64,000 nt of DNA from Myxococcales bacterium (GCA_016191785.1 JACPVJ010000196.1:1-64000); one strand, 5' to 3'. Counted from the first letter of the stretch, positions 18,447 through 28,301 are shown. Translations and numbers: made by a program. Notes: generated by a model not told the origin, from the sequence alone.

Positions 18447-20174
18447 GTGGCCTCGGGAACCCAGCGATTGCGGCGCTTCCTGCGCCGCGCCAGCCCGCGC
18501 GCCGCCGCGCTGGTCGGCGCGCTCGTGGCCGTGCCGAGCTGCTTTCTCGGCCTCTGCCTCGACGACCACTGGATCGCCGCCCACGCCCACGACGCGACGC
18601 GCTTTCGGCCCGCGCTGCGCCCGATGTGGGACCTGTTCAGCTTCTACACCGCCGACTCGAGCACGCGCTTCCTGCGAGATCTCGGGGTGGCGCCCTGGTG
18701 GACCGACACCGAGGTTCGGATCCGGTTCTTTCGCCCCCTCGCCAGCGTGACCCACTGGCTCGACGCGCTGCTGGGCGGCTCGGCCCTGGTGCAGCACGCG
18801 CAGTCCTTGGTCTGGTACGCGCTGCTCGTCGGGGTCGTGGCGGCGGTGCTCCGAAGCGTGGCCAAAAGCAGGCTCGCGGCGGCCCTTGGCTCGCTGATCT
18901 TCGCGCTGGCGGCGGGGCACTCGCTGCCCGCGACCTGGATCTCCAATCGCAACGCGGTGGTCTCGAGCGTGTGCGCGGTCGTCGCCATCGGGCTGTACGT
19001 CGCGGCCCTGCGGCGAGGGCGCCAGGCGCTGCTCGCCGCGGGCGCCTTCGCGCTCGCCCTGGGCGGCGGCGAGATGGCGCTGGGCGCTGCCGGGTTCTTC
19101 CTGGCCGCCGAGCTGACCCTGGCGCGAGACGCGCTTCGGCGCCGGGCGCTGCGCCTGTTGCCTCAAGCCCTGGTCTTCGCGGTCTGGGCCGCGATCTACC
19201 GCGGGCTCGGCTACGGAGTGCGCGGCTCCGGCATGTACCTGGATCCCGGGGCCGATCCGCTCAGCTATCTCCAGGCGCTGCCCACGCGCTTCGCGGCGCT
19301 CACCGGCAGCGCCCTGACCGGAGTGCCCCCCGAGACGTTCTCGATGCTCCCACCGGGCCAGCAGCCCCTCGCGGCGGCGCTCTTTCTGGCGCTCGCGCTG
19401 GCAGTGGCCTGGCTCTTCCGCGAAGCGCTCGCGAAGTCCGCGAGCGCGCGCTTCTTCCTGCTCTCGCTCGGGCTTGCCACGCTGCCCGCGTGTGGCACGC
19501 TCCCCGCCGGTCGCTTGCTGGTGCTCGCGAGCGTGGCGGCGGCGGGCCTCTTGGGTGAGGGCTTGGTGGCGGCGAGCCGGCCCGGTCGGTCGCGCGCTTC
19601 GCGCGTCGCGTGCGGACTACTCGCGGTGGTGCACGGGCCCTTGGCCGCAGTCGCGTTCGTGGGATCCACCTTCGGGCTCTACGCCGTCGAGCAGCGCCTG
19701 GGCTCGGCCAGCGCAGATCTGGATGCGCTGGGTCTGCAGGGCTCGAGCTGCGTGGTGTTCGTCCACGCGCCCATGTTGGTGAACGGGTATCTCTTGGTCC
19801 AGCGCGAGTCCCGCGGGCTGTCGAGCCCGCGCTTCAGCTTGAACCTGTCCGCGACGGACCGCCCCGTGCGCATCCAACGCGTCGGCGCTGCCGCGCTGTC
19901 GGTCGAGGCGCGCGAAGGGTTCTACGGCGCCGGCGACATCGGGCTGCTCACTCGTTCTCTGGGTCGCCCCTTCCCGACCGACACACGCGTCGAGCACCCG
20001 TGCGGCGCCCTCACGGTCGAAGCCGTCACCGCCGACGGTGTGCCGACGCGCGTGCGGTTCGACGCCGCGACCGACCAGCTGCCGCTGCTCGAGTGGGTCG
20101 ATGGCCGCCTGGTCCCCGTGCCCTGGCCCGCAGCGAATCAGCGCTTCGAGCGGGCGGGTGGCAGCCGGATCTGA
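18447..20174 (+). CDS. Polytopic membrane protein, GT-C glycosyltransferase-like
   Basis: 575 residues from GTG 18447; longer in-frame extensions upstream are Arg-rich, overlap the divergent neighbour and look untranslated. The first helix runs into LCLDDHWIA (acidic pair in the first outer loop), followed by [31 protein letters not shown], then some eight further helices and a ~150-residue C-terminal soluble beta-domain. The acidic pair after helix 1 and the RPL....D..L.G....H pattern are seen in GT-C membrane glycosyltransferases and related dolichyl- or polyprenyl-sugar-using proteins. This is a resemblance, not a firm family call. An FGGY sugar kinase starts 20 bases after its stop. Confidence 0.7.
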   Translation: MASGTQRLRRFLRRASPRAAALVGALVAVPSCFLGLCLDDHWIAAHAHDATRFRPALRPMWDLFSFYTADSSTRFLRDLGVAPWWTDTEVRIRFFRPLASVTHWLDALLGGSALVQHAQSLVWYALLVGVVAAVLRSVAKSRLAAALGSLIFALAAGHSLPATWISNRNAVVSSVCAVVAIGLYVAALRRGRQALLAAGAFALALGGGEMALGAAGFFLAAELTLARDALRRRALRLLPQALVFAVWAAIYRGLGYGVRGSGMYLDPGADPLSYLQALPTRFAALTGSALTGVPPETFSMLPPGQQPLAAALFLALALAVAWLFREALAKSASARFFLLSLGLATLPACGTLPAGRLLVLASVAAAGLLGEGLVAASRPGRSRASRVACGLLAVVHGPLAAVAFVGSTFGLYAVEQRLGSASADLDALGLQGSSCVVFVHAPMLVNGYLLVQRESRGLSSPRFSLNLSATDRPVRIQRVGAAALSVEAREGFYGAGDIGLLTRSLGRPFPTDTRVEHPCGALTVEAVTADGVPTRVRFDAATDQLPLLEWVDGRLVPVPWPAANQRFERAGGSRI

Positions 20175-20194
20175 GTCGCCACTATCCTGTGCGG

Positions 20195-21829
20195 ATGAGC
20201 GGGCGAGCGTATCTCGGGGTGGACGTGGGCACCGGCAGCGTGCGCGCCGCGCTGTTCGACGCGGCAGGCACCCGGCTCGGCCTTGGCGTGGAGCCGATCC
20301 AGATCTTCCGACCCGGCGAGGACTTCGTCGAGCAATCGTCGGACGACATCTGGCGCGCGGTGCGCATCGCGGTGCAGGCGGCCCTGCGCGAGGCAGGGCT
20401 CGCCCCCGAGCGCGTCGCGGGCATCGGGTTCGACGCGACCTGCTCGCTAGTCGCGCTCGACGCCGCGGGTCGTCCGGTGAGCGTCAGCCCGACGGGCAGC
20501 GACGAGCAGAACGTCATCGTCTGGATGGACCATCGCGCCACCGAGCAGGCGGCGCGCATCAATGCGCTCGGGCACGAGGTCCTGCGCTACGTCGGAGGCG
20601 TGATCTCACCCGAGATGCAGTCGCCGAAGCTCGTGTGGCTCTCCGAGCATCACTCAGCGGCGTGGTCTCGCGCGAGGTGGTTCTTCGATTTGCCCGACTT
20701 CCTGGTCTGGCGCGCGACGGGCGAGGACGTCCGCTCGCTCTGCACCACGGTCTGCAAGTGGACGTACCTGGGTCACGAGGGCGGCTATCGCCCGGACTAC
20801 TTCCGGCAGATTGGGCTGGGCGCGCTGGCCGACGAAGGCTTTGCGCGCATCGGCACGCGCGTGCGGCCGATGGGCGAGCTCGCGGGTGGGCTCACGCGAG
20901 CGGCGGCCGAAGAGCTCGGCCTTGCTGCGGGCACGCCGGTCGGCGTGGCGATCATCGACGCCCACGCCGGAGGGCTCGGCCTGCTCGGAGCTCGACTCGA
21001 CGGCTCTGCACCCGACGCCGCGGCGCTCGAGCGTCGCGTGGCGCTGATCGGCGGCACCTCGAGCTGCCACATGGCGGTGAGCCGCGAGCCCAAGTTCGTT
21101 CCAGGGATCTGGGGGCCGTACTTCTCGGCGATGATCCCGGGGCTCTGGCTGACCGAGGGGGGCCAGAGCGCCACCGGTGCGCTGATCGACCACGTGGTGC
21201 AGAGCCACGCGCGCGGCGCCGAGCTGGCTGCCGAGGCAGGGCGTCAGGGGACGAGCGTCTACGCGCTCTTGAACCAGCGGCTCGCCGCGATGGCCGTCGG
21301 CGCGGCGTTCCCCGCCGAGCTGACGCGCGGTCTGCACGTGCTGCCCGATCACCACGGCAATCGCTCGCCGCGCGCCGATCCGACTTTGTGCGGCATGGTG
21401 AGCGGGCTCAGGCTCACGGACAGCGTGGACTCTCTCGCGCTGCTCTACCTCGCCACGATCCAGGCGATCGCCCACGGGACGCGGCACATCCTCGATACCA
21501 TGAACGCCCACGGCTACCGCATCGACACGATGATGGCCTGCGGGGGCGACACGAAGAACCCGGTGTTCTTGCGGGAGCACGCCGACGCCACCGGCTGTCG
21601 CATCGTGCTCCCCCGAGAGCCCGAGGCGGTGCTCTTGGGCTCGGCCCTCTTGGGTGCGGTCGCGGCGGGGGACTTCCCGAGTGTGCTCGACGCCATGGCC
21701 GAGATGAACGCGGCCGGCCGCGTGATCGAGCCCACGGGCGCCGAGGTCGGCGCCTTCCACCAGAAGAAGCACGCGGTGTTCCAGCGCATGTACGCCGATC
21801 AGATGGCGTATCGCGAGTTGATGCGGTGA
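20195..21829 (+). CDS. FGGY-family pentulose/carbohydrate kinase
   Basis: 544 residues from ATG 20195. ATPase fold of the FGGY type: N-terminal phosphate loop [37 protein letters not shown] (substrate-binding region WMDHR), PKLVWL, and the catalytic base Asp in [16 protein letters not shown]. Adenosine motif [11 protein letters not shown] and C-terminal [21 protein letters not shown]. Length and the DHRA and GGT-SCHM motifs fit the ribulokinase-like group (FGGY-pentulose kinase family, human FGGY/YDR109C type), which phosphorylates D-ribulose or similar ketoses. No isomerase or epimerase is adjacent. Confidence 0.92.
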   Translation: MSGRAYLGVDVGTGSVRAALFDAAGTRLGLGVEPIQIFRPGEDFVEQSSDDIWRAVRIAVQAALREAGLAPERVAGIGFDATCSLVALDAAGRPVSVSPTGSDEQNVIVWMDHRATEQAARINALGHEVLRYVGGVISPEMQSPKLVWLSEHHSAAWSRARWFFDLPDFLVWRATGEDVRSLCTTVCKWTYLGHEGGYRPDYFRQIGLGALADEGFARIGTRVRPMGELAGGLTRAAAEELGLAAGTPVGVAIIDAHAGGLGLLGARLDGSAPDAAALERRVALIGGTSSCHMAVSREPKFVPGIWGPYFSAMIPGLWLTEGGQSATGALIDHVVQSHARGAELAAEAGRQGTSVYALLNQRLAAMAVGAAFPAELTRGLHVLPDHHGNRSPRADPTLCGMVSGLRLTDSVDSLALLYLATIQAIAHGTRHILDTMNAHGYRIDTMMACGGDTKNPVFLREHADATGCRIVLPREPEAVLLGSALLGAVAAGDFPSVLDAMAEMNAAGRVIEPTGAEVGAFHQKKHAVFQRMYADQMAYRELMR

Positions 21830-21875
21830 CGCGGTCGCGGCCAGGGTCTTCGCGGAGGCGTAGAGCCGACGGCGG

Positions 21876-22625
21876 TCAGCCTCGCGATCGAAGCGTCGCA
21901 CCGCGAAGGTATGGTGCTCTCGCGCAGGTGACCGCGCGCTGCCGGTCGGTCAGGGCGTTGAAGTCGACCTGATCGAGCTTGGCGCCCCGCCGGTCCTGGC
22001 GCCCGGGAAACTTGGCGATCCACAAGGTGCCATCGGTGGCGCTGAAGGTCGCCTTCGGGCGCGCGCCGCCGAGGCTCGTGCCGGGCGCGAGAAGCTGGCG
22101 TAGCCAGGCTTCGTACTCGGGGCGCTCCTCACTGCCGGGTTCGTCCAGGGCCAGGGTGATGGCCTGCAGCTCCCGCAGGCGCGCAGCGGGTGGCGCGCCG
22201 AGCACGCGGTGATCCAGGAACGAACCCTCGCCGCCGACCTCGCGCAGTCTGACCGCACCAATGCGCGTGATGTCGGAGACGCCAAGCAGGAAATCCCACT
22301 CGCCGAGCTGCCTGGGTCTGCGCCCTTCATGACGCGCCTCGAGAGCTTCGCGACGTTCCATGAGGACACGCCCCCACCTGTCCGGAGAAGTGTCCCGGAA
22401 GATGCCGAACAGCCCGCTCTTGGCGGTCGAAAAGAAGTCGCCGGGGCCCAGGGGCAATTCGGGATCGAGAGGGAAGGCGTCACGCACGCGCGCGAGCCAC
22501 GGCTCCGAGTAGGCGAAGCGCACGACCTCGGTGCTGCCTCTGCGATCGCGCGACAGGCGACCGACCTCGACGGGTGCATCGAGGCGCGCGTCGTCGAGCA
22601 CGATTGCGACTTGGTCCGCGTTCAT
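21876..22625 (-). pseudogene. hipA: Truncated HipA-type toxin kinase
   Basis: 249 residues, while HipA proteins are usually ~400-440. The N-terminal part is typical: VGRLSRDRRGSTEVVRFAYS, FPLDPELPLGPGDF, SGLFGIFRDTSPDRWGRVLMERREA, DFLLGVSDITRIGAVRL. The kinase N-lobe runs to GGARPKATFSATDGTLWIAKFPGRQD, which holds the expected ATP-binding Lys. The rest of the kinase (catalytic Asp loop and HipA C-lobe) is absent; the frame instead continues through about 30 unrelated residues to a stop. It therefore should not phosphorylate anything. Start overlaps hipB by 4 bases (ATGA), the usual hipBA arrangement. Either a decayed toxin or a domain kept for a binding role, as the HipA N-domain homologue HipS is in HipBST systems. 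Confidence 0.8.
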
Positions 22626-22942
22626 GACGGCTTCCGCCCCCGGCCGCGCGGAGCGCCCTTCTGGTTGATGTCCTGGAGCCGTCGCCCGAGCTCGTCATCG
22701 AGAGCCAGGCGGTCGATGTCAGCCGTGAACCCGAGCACCTGCAACACCCGCAGGACCGCGGCGATGCTGACCCCCGCCTCGCCCTTCTCCAGCTTGCGCA
22801 GCGTCGGGATCGAGAGACCCGCCCGAGCCGCCAGCGTGCCCTGGGTCATCCGACGGCGCTTGCGTGCCACGGCGAGCCGCTCACCGAGCGCGACCAGCTG
22901 CCTCGCGGCCGCCGGGAACACGGGGGGCGTGCGCTTTGGCAT
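22622..22942 (-). CDS. hipB: HipB-like antitoxin, XRE-family repressor
   Basis: 106 residues. Helix-turn-helix at ~20-75: LGERLAVARKRRRMTQGTLAARAGLS, then IPTLRKLEKGEAGVSIAAVLRVLQVLGF. The tail is basic (GAPRGRGRKPS). First gene of the hip pair and divergent from nothing close; the next gene ends at 23121. Members of this family bind operators in their own promoter and neutralise HipA. The repressor looks intact although its toxin partner is truncated. The AT-rich upstream region carries a likely operator (22948-22993). Confidence 0.9.
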   Translation of the reverse strand: MPKRTPPVFPAAARQLVALGERLAVARKRRRMTQGTLAARAGLSIPTLRKLEKGEAGVSIAAVLRVLQVLGFTADIDRLALDDELGRRLQDINQKGAPRGRGRKPS

Positions 22943-22947
22943 GCAAT

Positions 22948-22993
22948 AAAAATAGCTGTTTGTGGGTTAAATGCAAAGTTTAATTGCTATTTG
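22948..22993 (-). promoter_or_regulatory. AT-rich hipBA promoter/operator with inverted repeat
   Basis: A 46-base stretch far richer in A/T than anything around it, ending five bases before the hipB start codon. It holds the inverted repeat AAATAGC (22950-22956) and GCTATTT (22986-22992), separated by 29 bases, a spacing suitable for two repressor dimers or a looped operator. On the minus strand a TTGCAT hexamer and a TATTTT hexamer stand 16 bases apart and could be -35 and -10 elements. If so, the transcript would have almost no leader. Reading by eye only. Confidence 0.45.
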
Positions 22994-23120
22994 CGGCCGC
23001 TCTCGCGGCAGATCGGGTCGCGGCTGCGGCGCTGGCACGCTCAATCCGGCGGGATGTCCGGCCCGAGGGAGCTCAACGGGATGCGAACGAGGGCGTTGGC
23101 CTCGTCGGGGCCATTTCTCA

Positions 23121-24314
23121 CTAGAACCCCCGGGCCTTCGCGTCCGTTTCGATCCGCTTCCAGGCCGGTTTCGGCGTGTCGTCGTAGCCGCGGAACCCGA
23201 GCGTGCAGAGGAACTGCACGAACTCGCCGTAGGCGGGGTCGCCGGGTTTGATGCCGTACGCGACGGCCTCGGTCTGACACGCCTCGAGCTTGCCGTCGTA
23301 CATGCGCGAGAGCACCACGAAGGGGATGCGGGTGGCGTGAACGTCCCAGGCTTGGAACAGCTGCCCGACGAACTGCTCCTGGCCCTGAAGCGAGCCCGTG
23401 CTCACCCCCGTGGGGTACCCGAATTCCTTGAGCACCACCGGCTTGTCCCCGCACAACGTCAGCATTCCGTCGACGTCGGTGGCGACGTCGTTCTTCTGCA
23501 TTCCGCCGAAGTCGTTGCCGTTCAGGTAGTACGAGACGAAGCACACGTCCATGTTGGTGTTCAGCGCAGCGATCTTCGCATCTTGCCCCTTCGGCCCGTT
23601 GTACGAGACGTTGACACCCACCTGGGTCTTCGGGCGCTTCGTCTGGATCACGGTCTTCGCCGCCTCGATGAAGCCGCGGTACGCCTGCCACACGCTGTCG
23701 GGCTTCGCCGCCAGGTAGACGTTCACCTCGTTGCCGACCAACAGGTACTTCAGGCTGAGGTTGGGATCGGCTGCGTCGAGGACTGCGCCGAGCAGTTTCT
23801 CGAAGCGCGCCTTGACGTAGGGGTCGTCCCACGCGAGGCCACCGGCGCCGGGCCCGAGCTCCAACGCCTGAGTCAGGTCACTGGGCACCAGCACGCTCAC
23901 CGTGTCGATGGTCGGGATGGTCAGCATCACGTCCACTTTGCGCGAGACATACACGCTGTTCATCGCGCTGACCCAGGTGGTCTCGGGCTTGTTCGGCGTG
24001 GGCTCGAGCACGGACCACGACAGCGTTGGCGGAATGCCGCGGACGCCGATGCCCATCGCCACGTCGAGCTTGGATGCGTGATCCGCCGGGTTCGGCGGGT
24101 TCACCTCCATCGCCAGCACGCGGCTGCCCGCAGGGACCACGCCCGCGTCGCCGGCGCTCGCGCCCGCCCCCGCGCCGCCACCGGAGCCGGCGCTGCCGCC
24201 GCTGCCCGACGTCCCGCCGCTGCCACCGCTGCCGCCGCTGGCCGGCTTCGCCGCTTCCTCTTCCGAACCGCACGCGGCGGTGAACAGCACCAGGAGCAGC
24301 GCCGCGCGCGTCAT
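23121..24314 (-). CDS. Lipoprotein with clan GH-A glycosidase-like barrel
   Basis: 397 residues. Lipoprotein signal MTRAALLLVLFTAAC with Cys15, then a Gly/Ser linker of ~45 residues. The body reads like a TIM-barrel glycoside hydrolase of clan GH-A: the strand-4 acid/base Glu in YLLVGNEVNVYL and the strand-7 nucleophile Glu in VVLKEFGYPTG, with aromatic motifs VSYYLNGND and FVVLSRMYDG. The precise GH family is not clear (GH5, GH17 and GH53 share this pattern). Last gene of an operon starting with a sugar ABC transporter, so it may trim oligosaccharides at the cell surface for uptake. Start ATG overlaps the stop of the preceding gene. Confidence 0.78.
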   Translation of the reverse strand: MTRAALLLVLFTAACGSEEEAAKPASGGSGGSGGTSGSGGSAGSGGGAGAGASAGDAGVVPAGSRVLAMEVNPPNPADHASKLDVAMGIGVRGIPPTLSWSVLEPTPNKPETTWVSAMNSVYVSRKVDVMLTIPTIDTVSVLVPSDLTQALELGPGAGGLAWDDPYVKARFEKLLGAVLDAADPNLSLKYLLVGNEVNVYLAAKPDSVWQAYRGFIEAAKTVIQTKRPKTQVGVNVSYNGPKGQDAKIAALNTNMDVCFVSYYLNGNDFGGMQKNDVATDVDGMLTLCGDKPVVLKEFGYPTGVSTGSLQGQEQFVGQLFQAWDVHATRIPFVVLSRMYDGKLEACQTEAVAYGIKPGDPAYGEFVQFLCTLGFRGYDDTPKPAWKRIETDAKARGF

Positions 24315-25324
24315 GGCTTCACGATCGCTCCCGCCTGCACGACCTCGAAAGCGTCGCCCGGCACCTGCTTGAGCTGACCGAGTTGATCGTCGTCGAAGCT
24401 CGCGTGGGATGCGCCCGAGATGAACCAGTTCGAGCCGTTGTCGGCGACGATCATGCCGTACTTCTTCAGCGCCGTGAGCACCACCAGCGCCGGGCCCGAG
24501 TAGGGTGAGAGATCGAAGCTGGCCTTCAGCCGCAGGCGCAAGCCCATGGGCGGCGCGGCCGCGTCGGTGACGCTGCTGGCCCAGTGGGTGGCCGGGTGGA
24601 TGTATGCCTTCTGCGAGGTCTTCACCGTGAAGCGGAGTGCGTGCTCGATCTTCCCGGCGGTCACCGCTTCGTCGTAGCGCACGAGCCCCGGGAAGATCGG
24701 CAGGCCCGCGGCGTCGGCGCTGGTCCAGCCCTCGGGGCGGAGGGCGTTCGACTTCAGATCGAAGACCGCGCCCGAGCCGGCGGTCCACCCCGGCCCCTGG
24801 TAGTGCGAGTCGAACAGCTCGTAGAGCTTGCAGGCGTCCTTGTCGAAGGCGATCACGTGGCGATCCCCCGAGGCGCTCGCTCCACCTTCGATCGGCGCAT
24901 CCGGCGGGATCGGGTAGGGCCCCGGGTCGCTCTCGTCGGCGTAGTCGAAGGTGACGGGGACCTTCGCCGTCGAGGCGTCGACCACCACGTACGGGATGCC
25001 GTACTCCGGGTTCGAGCCGAAGTCGGGGTGCAGCTTTGTCCCGCTGCCGTTGCCGTTGATGTGCGCGATGTACGCCGCCGAGTTGGGATCGACGGGATCG
25101 CTCGAGACGTCGCGATTCCACTCGTTGTCTGCGGGGAACACCGGGCAGCCCTGGAACTTCGGCCCCGGCCCGGTGGCCCCGCCGCCGCTGCCGCCACCCG
25201 TGCCGCCGCCGCCGCTACCACCGCCGCCGCCGCCGGTTCCCGACGTGCTGCTCGCGTCGTCGCCGCAGCCGGCGGAAAGCAGGAGTGACAGGACACACAC
25301 CGAGATCGAGGCGCCGCGCATCAT
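24311..25324 (-). CDS. Conserved-type secreted lipoprotein of unknown function
   Basis: 337 residues. Lipoprotein signal MMRGASISVCVLSLLLSAGC (Cys20), then an extreme Gly/Ser/Thr linker (~25-53, encoded by repeated GGC/AGC-type codons). The globular part begins CPVFPADNEWNRDVS and has strongly patterned motifs: LHPDFG, YGIPYVVVD, DESDPGPYPIPPDAPIEGG, DRHVIAFDKDACKLYELFDSHY, GSGAVFDLKSN-LRPEGWTSADAAGLPI, PGLVRYDEV-like, HALRFTV, MGLRLRLKASFD, and KKYGMIVADNGSNWFISG. From memory this kind of sequence recurs in secreted proteins of actinobacteria and myxobacteria, without a known function. A role in polysaccharide binding or breakdown is suggested only by the operon. Confidence 0.75.
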   Translation of the reverse strand: MMRGASISVCVLSLLLSAGCGDDASSTSGTGGGGGGSGGGGTGGGSGGGATGPGPKFQGCPVFPADNEWNRDVSSDPVDPNSAAYIAHINGNGSGTKLHPDFGSNPEYGIPYVVVDASTAKVPVTFDYADESDPGPYPIPPDAPIEGGASASGDRHVIAFDKDACKLYELFDSHYQGPGWTAGSGAVFDLKSNALRPEGWTSADAAGLPIFPGLVRYDEAVTAGKIEHALRFTVKTSQKAYIHPATHWASSVTDAAAPPMGLRLRLKASFDLSPYSGPALVVLTALKKYGMIVADNGSNWFISGASHASFDDDQLGQLKQVPGDAFEVVQAGAIVKP

Positions 25325-25363
25325 GCTCGCGAGTCTATTCGGGCGGGGGAGCGGGCGCCAGGC

Positions 25364-25867
25364 TCAGTCCCGGTGCAGCGGCGCGGTGGACATCGCCTCG
25401 CCGACGCCCACGGTCAGGCCGAAGAAGCCCTCGTGCGGCTGACGAGTCCAGCGCAGGTCATATTCCGCGAAGGCCGAGATCACGAACCAGTCGAAGAACG
25501 CACCGATCTCGGCGTGCGGCCCCAGGGCGCCGACGCTGACGTCGCCGTCGACGCTCCCGAGCTCGATCAGTGTCGACCCGATCCGCGCGTACGGCGTGGT
25601 CCACGACGACGCCAGAAGGTACACGTGGGGTCCGATCCCGACCTGCTGAATGTCCCGCGTGACCTTGACGCGGAGGTCGGCACCTGGACCCAGGTGCTCG
25701 GTGGCGCGAGACTCACTCAGGGCGGCTCCCCCGGCGACCTGCGCTGCGACGCCGTAACGACCCTCTTCGAGCCCCGTGGACGCGACGGCGCCGGCCTGCG
25801 CGTCGGCCATCAGCGACATGCAGCCGGACGAGAGCCCGGCGAGCGTGAGAGAAAGCGCGCGCCTCAT
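25364..25867 (-). CDS. Small lipoprotein, possibly outer-membrane beta protein
   Basis: 167 residues. Signal MRRALSLTLAGLSSGC with Cys16. The rest alternates hydrophobic and polar residues with many Gly (GRYGVAAQVAGGAALSES, VGIGPHVYLLASSWTTPYARIGSTLIEL, FGLTVGVGEAMS), compatible with short amphipathic strands of an outer-membrane barrel or a lipocalin-like fold. No named family recognised. Start overlaps the permease stop by 4 bases; 39 bases separate its stop from the next lipoprotein gene start, so it belongs to the sugar operon. Confidence 0.7.
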   Translation of the reverse strand: MRRALSLTLAGLSSGCMSLMADAQAGAVASTGLEEGRYGVAAQVAGGAALSESRATEHLGPGADLRVKVTRDIQQVGIGPHVYLLASSWTTPYARIGSTLIELGSVDGDVSVGALGPHAEIGAFFDWFVISAFAEYDLRWTRQPHEGFFGLTVGVGEAMSTAPLHRD

Positions 25868-26823
25868 CCCGAGCCCCTTCCCTGCTCGCGCCAGCGGTCC
25901 AGCGCCATGGCGACCAGGATGATCGCGCCGGTCAGGATCTCTTGCACCCAGTTGGGCAGGCCCACATGGGTCGACCCGGTCTTGATCTCGGTGAGCAAGA
26001 GCGCGCCGAGCAGCGCGCCGGCGACGGAACCTCGACCGCCCGAGAGCGAGCCGCCCCCGATCACGACCGCGGCGATCACCTCCAGCTCGAGCCCGATCGA
26101 GTCGGTGGGGTCCCCTACGGTGAGCGTCGCGAACTCCATCACGCCCGCGAGGCCCGCCATCGCCCCGGCGATCACGTACACGATCAGCGTGATCCGCCCG
26201 ACGGGGACGCCGCACAGCCGCGCAGTCTCGAGGCTCGAGCCCACCGCCACCACGTGCCGCCCGGGGCGCGTGTACGCGACGAACGCCGCGAAGACGACGG
26301 CGAGGGCCAGCGCGACCCACACCCCGGTGGGCAAGAGGAAGCCCCCGTGGGCTCCCCCGGGCAGCGCCATCAAGCTGTCGAGGCCCTTGGGATCGGCGTC
26401 GACCTTCTGCTCGTTCGCCAGCCCCTTAGCCGCGCCGCGCAGGGCGCTCATGGTCCCGAGCGTGACGATGAACGGCAGAAGACGGAGGCCCGTCACCAAG
26501 AGGCCGTTGAGCGCGCCGACGCACGCCCCGAGGGCCACGCCCGCCGCGGCGGCGGTCCACGCCCCGCTGCCGCCGTCGAGCGTGCGCGCCACGATCACCG
26601 TGGTCAGCGCGACCGTCGAGCCGACCGACAGGTCGATGCCGCCCTGGATCATCACCAGCGTCATGCCGATGGCCGCCAGCGACACGATCACGGTCTGCCG
26701 CGCCATGGTCAGCACGTTGGCCGAGCGAGTGAAGGTCTGGGGCGCGAGCAGCGCGAACAGCGCGTACACCGCCAGCACCGCGCAGAGCGGTCCGAACCAC
26801 GGCGCGCGCGAGAGTTGCTTCAC
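25864..26823 (-). CDS. Sugar ABC transporter permease (RbsC-like)
   Basis: 319 residues from GTG 26823, with 8-10 membrane helices. Family motifs: ARQTVIVSLAAIGMTLVMIQGGIDLSVGS (the classic GGIDLSVGS segment), NGLLVTGLRLLPFIVTLGTM, and the EAA-like VIGGGSLSGGRGSVAGALLGALLL. An insert with AHGG..LPTG fits the periplasmic loop. It forms the inner-membrane channel with the ATPase encoded just upstream; GTGA overlap of 4 bases with that gene. Ribose, galactose, xylose and similar ligands are all possible. Confidence 0.93.
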   Translation of the reverse strand: MKQLSRAPWFGPLCAVLAVYALFALLAPQTFTRSANVLTMARQTVIVSLAAIGMTLVMIQGGIDLSVGSTVALTTVIVARTLDGGSGAWTAAAAGVALGACVGALNGLLVTGLRLLPFIVTLGTMSALRGAAKGLANEQKVDADPKGLDSLMALPGGAHGGFLLPTGVWVALALAVVFAAFVAYTRPGRHVVAVGSSLETARLCGVPVGRITLIVYVIAGAMAGLAGVMEFATLTVGDPTDSIGLELEVIAAVVIGGGSLSGGRGSVAGALLGALLLTEIKTGSTHVGLPNWVQEILTGAIILVAMALDRWREQGRGSG

Positions 26824-28301
26824 GCCACCCCCGCCGCGTCGAGCATCAGCCGGTGCTCGGTGAGCTCGGCCGCCGGCACGGCCGGCCCGAGCCGGCCGCG
26901 GTGCATGACCGCGATCCGATCGCAGATCTCGAGCAGCTCGGAGAACTGGCTCGACACCACCAGCACGGCCTTTCCCTGGCTCGCCAGCTCGTCGATCAGC
27001 GCGTACACGTCGGCCCGGCTCCGGACGTCGATGCCGCGCGTGGGCTCGTCGAGCAGCGCCACGTCCACGTCGTGGTTGAGCAGGCGGCCCAAGGCCACCT
27101 TCTGCTGATTGCCGCCCGACAGCGCGCGGACCGGTTGGTCGGGGCCCGAGGTCTTGATGCCCAGCCGCTCGATCAAGCGCCGCGCCGTGGCGCGCTCCCG
27201 CGCCGGCCACACCCACGCCGGCAGCTTCGACAGGGTGAGGTTCTCGGCCACCGACAGTTCGCCGGCCAGCCCTTCACGCTTTCGGTCTTCGCTGACCAGC
27301 CCCACCCCCTGCGCCAGCCGCCGCGTCGGCGAGGCGGGTCCGACCTTTGCACGCACCCTGAGCTCGCCGCGGACCACGCGCTCGAGCCCGAAGATCGCGC
27401 GCAAGAGCTCGGTGCGCCCCGAGCCCACCAGCCCCGCGACCCCCAGCACCTCGCCCGCGCAGAGCTCGAAGCTCGCGCTCAACGGGAGGCGTGGGCCCGC
27501 GAGATCACGCGCCGAGAGGACGACGTCGCCGCCCGTGCGCGGCGCTCGGCGGCGTCGACCTCCGAGGGCGTGACCGCTCATCAGCTCGACCAGGTGGCTG
27601 GGCGCCGTGCCCTCGATGTCCCCCGTGCCCACCCGTCGGCCATCACGAAGCACGGTGAAGCGCTGGGCGATGCGCTGCACCTCTTCCAGGAAGTGCGAGA
27701 TGTACACGATGGCGATGCCGGTGCTGGCCAGCCGGCGCACCACCTGGAACAAGCGCTCGACCTCGGGCGCGGCCAGGCTCGCCGTCGGCTCGTCCAAGAT
27801 CAAGAGCCGACAGCCGCTCTGGGCGAGCGCGCGGGCCAGCGTGACCGATTGCACCTCTGCGGGGCCAAGGCAGCCGAGCGCGGCGTCGGGCGAGATCTCG
27901 GGCGCCACCAGCGCCAGCGCGCGGCGGGCGTCGGCCCGGAGCCGCGCGCGATCGACCAGCCCGAGGCGCGTGGGCTCCGCGCCCAGGAGCACGTTCTCGG
28001 CCACCGAGAGGTGGGGGCAGACGAAGGGCTCTTGGTGCACGATGGCCACTCCGGCGCGGCGCGCCTCGGCGGGCGAGTGCGGGGCGTGAAGCGCTCCGTC
28101 GAGCCGCATGCTGCCGCCGTCGGCCGGGTACACGCCCGAGACGATCTTGGTCAGCGTGCTCTTTCCAGCGCCGTTCTCGCCGAGCAGCGCGTGGACCTCG
28201 CCGGGTGCGATCGCGAGATCGACGGCCGCGAGCGCGCGGGTGCCGCCGAAGGTCTTTTCGAGCCGGCGGATCTCGAGGCGCGGCGTCGCTACTTCAGCCA
28301 C
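26820..28301 (-). CDS. Sugar ABC transporter ATPase, tandem ABC domains (RbsA-like)
   Basis: 493 residues from GTG 28301. Domain 1: Walker A LLGENGAGKST, Q-loop region, a degenerate signature (CLGPAEVQS instead of LSGGQ), Walker B LLILDEPTASL, and switch His in ISH. Domain 2: degenerate Walker A GLVGSGRTEL, typical of the second domain of RbsA/MglA proteins, signature LSGGNQQKV, Walker B VALLDEPTRGID. The weak motifs are normal for this family, in which only one site is fully active. Powers uptake with the permease at 25864 and the binding protein at 28289. GTG start lies within the last 13 bases of the binding-protein gene. Confidence 0.95.
   Translation of the reverse strand: MAEVATPRLEIRRLEKTFGGTRALAAVDLAIAPGEVHALLGENGAGKSTLTKIVSGVYPADGGSMRLDGALHAPHSPAEARRAGVAIVHQEPFVCPHLSVAENVLLGAEPTRLGLVDRARLRADARRALALVAPEISPDAALGCLGPAEVQSVTLARALAQSGCRLLILDEPTASLAAPEVERLFQVVRRLASTGIAIVYISHFLEEVQRIAQRFTVLRDGRRVGTGDIEGTAPSHLVELMSGHALGGRRRRAPRTGGDVVLSARDLAGPRLPLSASFELCAGEVLGVAGLVGSGRTELLRAIFGLERVVRGELRVRAKVGPASPTRRLAQGVGLVSEDRKREGLAGELSVAENLTLSKLPAWVWPARERATARRLIERLGIKTSGPDQPVRALSGGNQQKVALGRLLNHDVDVALLDEPTRGIDVRSRADVYALIDELASQGKAVLVVSSQFSELLEICDRIAVMHRGRLGPAVPAAELTEHRLMLDAAGVA

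Noticed and set aside
25190-25245. Gly/Ser codon tracts in lipoprotein linkers as microsatellite switches
   Set aside because: They are in-frame three-base units encoding flexible linkers found in many lipoproteins here; length changes would not shift frame.
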